Positions 61,216-64,000 of a stretch of 64,000 bases of DNA are shown piece after piece. Below the pieces are notes generated by a model, which did not search any database, was not told the origin of the DNA, and saw nothing but the letters and a program-made list of their open reading frames with translations. The position numbers and the translations under genes are program-made. Source of the stretch: Bacteroidota bacterium (GTDB taxonomy: Bacteria > Bacteroidota > Bacteroidia > Chitinophagales > Chitinophagaceae). Each line of letters begins with the position of its first letter. Positions within the stretch are counted from its first letter, which is position 1. The stretch covers positions 43,850-107,849 of the forward strand of contig JAFEAJ010000044.1 of the NCBI GenBank assembly GCA_018266455.1. The letters run 5' to 3'.

Positions 61216-62247
61216 ATGCCTGCTTTCAACCTGAACGATACGCTCAACCTCTTTTCCAAGCTCACCTTGCGCCGTGCCTGGAACGGGGTCAAGGTCTTGG
61301 GCAGTTATTACATCAGCAAATGGTTCAAGAAGCCGGTGCAATGGGGCTACCCGGTTTCTGTTTCCTTTGAGCCCACCACATCGTGTAACCTCCGCTGCCC
61401 CGAATGCCCAAGCGGGCTAAGGGCTTTTACCCGGCCAACAGGGATGCTGCAAAAAAATTTCTTTAATGAAACGATCGACCAGCTTTATAATGAACTATTG
61501 TACCTCATCTTTTATTTCCAGGGAGAGCCCTATCTCCATCCTGATTTTCTCGATATGGTCAAATATGCTTCCCAAAAAAAAATTTATACCGCAACATCTA
61601 CCAATGCGCATTATTTGAATGACACCAATGCAAAGCGCACTGTTGAAAGCGGGCTTGACCGTTTGATCATCTCCGTTGACGGGGCAACGCAGGATGTGTA
61701 TGAACAATACCGTGTTGGCGGCAAGCTTGATAAAGTACTGCAAGGAGCAGGCAATATCGTGAAGTGGAAAAAAAAACTTAAAAGCCAAACACCGTATATT
61801 TTTTTTCAGTTCCTGGTGGTAAAGCCAAATGAGCACCAGGTGGAGGATATTAAAAAACTAGCCAAAGAAATCGGGGTTGATGAAGTGCGTTTCAAAACTG
61901 CCCAGGTTTATGATTATGAAAATGACCCGAACCGGTTGATACCCCAAAATGAAAAATTCAGCAGGTATAAAAAAATGAAGAATGGCAGGTATACAGTGAA
62001 GAGCACTTTGCAAAACCATTGCTGGCGCCTATGGCATGCCACGGTAATAACCTGGGACGGGCTGGTGGTGCCCTGTTGCTTTGATAAAGATGCACAGCAC
62101 CAGTTGGGCGATTTAAAGGGGAAGCCTTTCAAAGAAATCTGGCATAATGCACAATATGTGCATTTTCGAAGGAGCATTCTGCAAAGCAGGAAAAATATTG
62201 ATATCTGCTCAAATTGCAGCGAAGGCACAAGGGTGTGGGGGAATTAA
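61216..62247 (+). CDS. Radical SAM/SPASM domain protein
   Basis: 343 aa. The [4Fe-4S] SAM-cluster cysteines are C57, C61 and C64 in TTSCNLRCPEC. The SPASM region near the C-terminus has VVPCCFDKD and ICSNCSEG with further cysteines for an auxiliary cluster. Residues GEPYLHPDF and STNAHYL fit the radical SAM barrel. SPASM enzymes usually modify peptides or proteins, but this short subgroup is widespread and not tied to any precursor. No RiPP precursor is obvious next to it. Confidence 0.92.
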   Translation: MPAFNLNDTLNLFSKLTLRRAWNGVKVLGSYYISKWFKKPVQWGYPVSVSFEPTTSCNLRCPECPSGLRAFTRPTGMLQKNFFNETIDQLYNELLYLIFYFQGEPYLHPDFLDMVKYASQKKIYTATSTNAHYLNDTNAKRTVESGLDRLIISVDGATQDVYEQYRVGGKLDKVLQGAGNIVKWKKKLKSQTPYIFFQFLVVKPNEHQVEDIKKLAKEIGVDEVRFKTAQVYDYENDPNRLIPQNEKFSRYKKMKNGRYTVKSTLQNHCWRLWHATVITWDGLVVPCCFDKDAQHQLGDLKGKPFKEIWHNAQYVHFRRSILQSRKNIDICSNCSEGTRVWGN

Positions 62248-62291
62248 TCAGATGCCAAGGAAATTTGCAGGCCCAATTCAAAAATATTTTT

Positions 62292-62759
62292 ATGCCTCTA
62301 TCTGAATCGATGCTTGCCAGGTTAGCATACCAGCACCAAACCATTGCGGAGCTGACAAAAGGCTTTAGCGAAGATCAATTGAAAAAGCGCGTCCATCCGG
62401 ACAAGTGGAGCATATTTGAAAATATCAGCCATCTTTGCGCATACCAACCTCTTTTTTTAAAACGGATCAGGCTGATGATCGAAACAGACACTCCGGTTTT
62501 TGAAAGATATGTTGCAGAAAGCGATGAACATTTTTATGAATGCCTGAAACTTTCTGTTCCGGGAGCCATATCAAAAATTGATAAGGAACGGGATATCATT
62601 ATTGAAAAACTGAAAAGCCTTAATGGCATTCAGTTGAACAGGTCAGGCCGCCACCCTACATACGGGTTGTTCAATATTACGACATGGACTGATTTCTTTT
62701 TGCTTCATGAAGCTCACCATTTGTGGGCAATCTTGCAGCTTATCTTTTCCATTTCATGA
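62292..62759 (+). CDS. DinB-family (YfiT-like) protein
   Basis: 155 aa four-helix-bundle protein. Metal-binding histidines are expected at H47 in ENISHL and in the C-terminal HEAHHLW stretch. The family includes thiol S-transferases such as bacillithiol transferases, but many members are uncharacterised. The ATG at 62292 is used; the frame is open from 62214 through the end of the radical SAM gene, which is not DinB-like. It may form an operon with the radical SAM gene (44 bp gap). Confidence 0.87.
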   Translation: MPLSESMLARLAYQHQTIAELTKGFSEDQLKKRVHPDKWSIFENISHLCAYQPLFLKRIRLMIETDTPVFERYVAESDEHFYECLKLSVPGAISKIDKERDIIIEKLKSLNGIQLNRSGRHPTYGLFNITTWTDFFLLHEAHHLWAILQLIFSIS

Positions 62760-62806
62760 ATTCGATTGAAGATAATGATTAATTTTAAACATGAATAACT
62801 TTTCGT

Positions 62807-63259
62807 ATGAGCATTGGGAAAGACATTAACCAGCATAAATTCAGGAATGAGCACCAGAAAGCCATAATAAATTTGACATATACTTTTAACTGGATGACTG
62901 AGAAAATAAAACTTCTTTTTGACGTGCATGATATCACCTCTCAGCAATTCAATATCCTTCGCATTCTCCGCGGGGCGCACAAGCCTTTGTCAACACTCCA
63001 GATTCGCGAAAGGATGCTCGATAAAATGAGCGACACCAGCCGGATCGTGGACAGGCTGCTTGTGAAAGGACTTGTTAAAAAAACAACCTGCGAAACCGAC
63101 CGTCGCCTTGTGGATGTCACCATCACCAAAAAAGGAGAAAAGCTTCTTGAAAAGATTGATGAGCGCAATCCGGAAATGGATTCCGTATTGAGCAATCTTT
63201 CTGAGGAGGAGTCCAAAACGTTAAATTGCCTGCTGGACAAAATACGGAATTCAGAATAA
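62807..63259 (+). CDS. MarR-family transcriptional regulator
   Basis: 150 aa. The winged helix-turn-helix has ITSQQFNILRILRG, LSTLQIRERMLDKMSDTSRIVDRLLVKGLV (recognition helix) and the wing CETDRRLVDVTITKKG. A dimerisation helix lies at each end. MarR proteins repress nearby genes and respond to phenolic or other small molecules. Its likely targets here are its own promoter or a gene outside this set; no efflux or oxidoreductase gene is divergent from it. Confidence 0.94.
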   Translation: MSIGKDINQHKFRNEHQKAIINLTYTFNWMTEKIKLLFDVHDITSQQFNILRILRGAHKPLSTLQIRERMLDKMSDTSRIVDRLLVKGLVKKTTCETDRRLVDVTITKKGEKLLEKIDERNPEMDSVLSNLSEEESKTLNCLLDKIRNSE

Positions 63260-63261
63260 TG

Positions 63262-63269
63262 TAATTTTG
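63262..63269 (+). promoter_or_regulatory. -7 element of the GH10-like gene
   Basis: TAATTTTG fits TAnnTTTG, 23 nt before the ATG at 63293. No clear -33 box. Confidence 0.4.
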
Positions 63270-63292
63270 CACCATACTAACCGGTCTTACGC

Positions 63293-64000
63293 ATGAATCG
63301 ATTTTTGCTTATTGCACTTGCGGCTTTTTACTTTTTTCCTCTTAATAATGCTGGTGCGCAACCGAAATATGAATTTCGCGGTGCCTGGATTGCCACGGTA
63401 GACAATATTGACTGGCCAAGCAAAGGGAATTTCAATAGCGACAGCCAAAAAATTGAGTTTACCCGCATGCTTGACATGCATAAGCGCAACGGCATAAACG
63501 CAGTAATTGTGCAGATAAGGCCCGCAGCTGATGCGTTCTACCCTTCTCCTTACGAGCCCTGGAGCGAATGGCTTACTGGCAAACAAGGCCGGCCGCCATC
63601 GCCCTATTATGACCCGCTTGCCTTTATGATCGAGGAGGCCCACAAAAGAGGCATGGAATTTCATGCCTGGTGCAACCCTTACCGGGCAGTGTTCCAAATT
63701 GGCAAGTCTTCCATTGCCCCAAGCCACATCACTAAAACACACCCCGAATGGTTCCTTACTTATGGCGACACGAAATATTTTGACCCAGGGAACAAAGAAG
63801 TGCAACAATATGTAACCAATGTGGTACGAGATATTGTAAGGCGATATGATGTTGATGCCATCCATTTTGACGATTATTTTTATCCATACCGGATAGCTGG
63901 GAAAGAATTCCCCGATAATGCTTCATATTTAAAATATGGCAAAGGCATGAGCAGGGACGATTGGCGAAGGAGCAATGTAGATTCAATTATAGTTATGCTC
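63293..64000 (+). CDS. Family 10 glycosylhydrolase-like protein (GHL10), cut by the window edge
   Basis: 236 codons in window. A signal peptide (about 1-23, ending AGAQ) is followed by EFRGAWIATVDNIDWPS, then NGINAVIVQIRPAADAFYPS, HKRGMEFHAWCNPYR and VDAIHFDDYFYPY. These match the GHL10/YngK family, thought to cleave glycans such as de-N-acetylated peptidoglycan or related polymers. The catalytic Asp/Glu pair is probably in DDYF and further downstream, beyond the window edge. It is monocistronic or begins a new operon. Confidence 0.92.
   Translation, partial: MNRFLLIALAAFYFFPLNNAGAQPKYEFRGAWIATVDNIDWPSKGNFNSDSQKIEFTRMLDMHKRNGINAVIVQIRPAADAFYPSPYEPWSEWLTGKQGRPPSPYYDPLAFMIEEAHKRGMEFHAWCNPYRAVFQIGKSSIAPSHITKTHPEWFLTYGDTKYFDPGNKEVQQYVTNVVRDIVRRYDVDAIHFDDYFYPYRIAGKEFPDNASYLKYGKGMSRDDWRRSNVDSIIVML

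Noticed and set aside
1..64000. CRISPR array, insertion sequence, prophage, integron, rRNA, tmRNA or RNase P RNA
   Set aside because: I looked for regular spaced repeats, transposase or integrase motifs, and the conserved RNA cores, and saw none.

Overview
The window looks like the chromosome of a Bacteroidota bacterium, most likely family Chitinophagaceae. The evidence is a T9SS-type C-terminal sorting domain, a LytS/LytTR pair, DUF5606, DUF5117/DUF4953 and DUF885 proteins, many Sec or lipoprotein signal peptides, almost no Shine-Dalgarno sites, and several promoters of the Bacteroidota type (TTTG, 17-19 nt, then TAnnTTTG). Base composition is moderately AT-rich throughout. I see no phage, insertion sequence, integrase, CRISPR array or rRNA. 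One tRNA, Thr(CGU), is present. Both edges cut genes: an M20 amidohydrolase on the left and a GH10-like glycosyl hydrolase on the right.

Layout. 0-5 kb: amidohydrolase, two-domain chromate transporter, GH63-like glucosidase. 5-12 kb: zinc metalloprotease, then a tight ABC exporter plus LytS/LytTR operon, a frame-broken DUF3592-like gene and the tRNA. 12-17.5 kb: secreted GH27 alpha-galactosidase, MsrB, adenylate kinase, then a three-gene minus-strand cysteine-rich set (small Cys-rich protein, outer-membrane barrel, YHS-like lipoprotein) that looks like metal handling. 17.6-24.5 kb: PaaZ, DUF1304, START-domain protein, enoyl-CoA hydratase, carbonic anhydrase, FabG, phytanoyl-CoA dioxygenase-like protein. 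24.6-31 kb: GH3-family acyl-adenylase, then two divergent pairs (Gfo/Idh/MocA oxidoreductase plus DUF1080 hydrolase; sugar MFS plus ROK kinase), which together read as a sugar or 3-keto-sugar utilisation block. 31-36.5 kb: M3 oligoendopeptidase, DUF5606, DsbA-like protein and a secreted protein with three internal repeats and an aromatic/Gly/Asn-rich tail.

36.8-60 kb is rich in DNA metabolism: polA, uvrB, recA, a PcrA/UvrD helicase and a Pif1/RecD-like helicase with a C-terminal HTH. Between them lie an outer-membrane barrel, an M28 peptidase, mgsA with a GNAT acetyltransferase, a T9SS cargo protein, a DUF885 lipoprotein, an OmpA lipoprotein, a GH25 lysozyme and small proteins. 60-64 kb: short basic peptides, a conserved hypothetical protein, a radical SAM/SPASM enzyme, a DinB-like protein, a MarR regulator and the start of the GH10-like enzyme.

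The most unusual features are non-coding or very small. They are a ~154 bp nested inverted repeat (52789-52942), a second structured GC-rich block about 870 bp further on (53811-53935), a 51-aa basic protein with its own terminator (60341-60496), and several short reading frames near large genes that are each broken by one base. I found no convincing new multi-gene defence or biosynthetic system. Most large genes are housekeeping or carbohydrate/peptide turnover.
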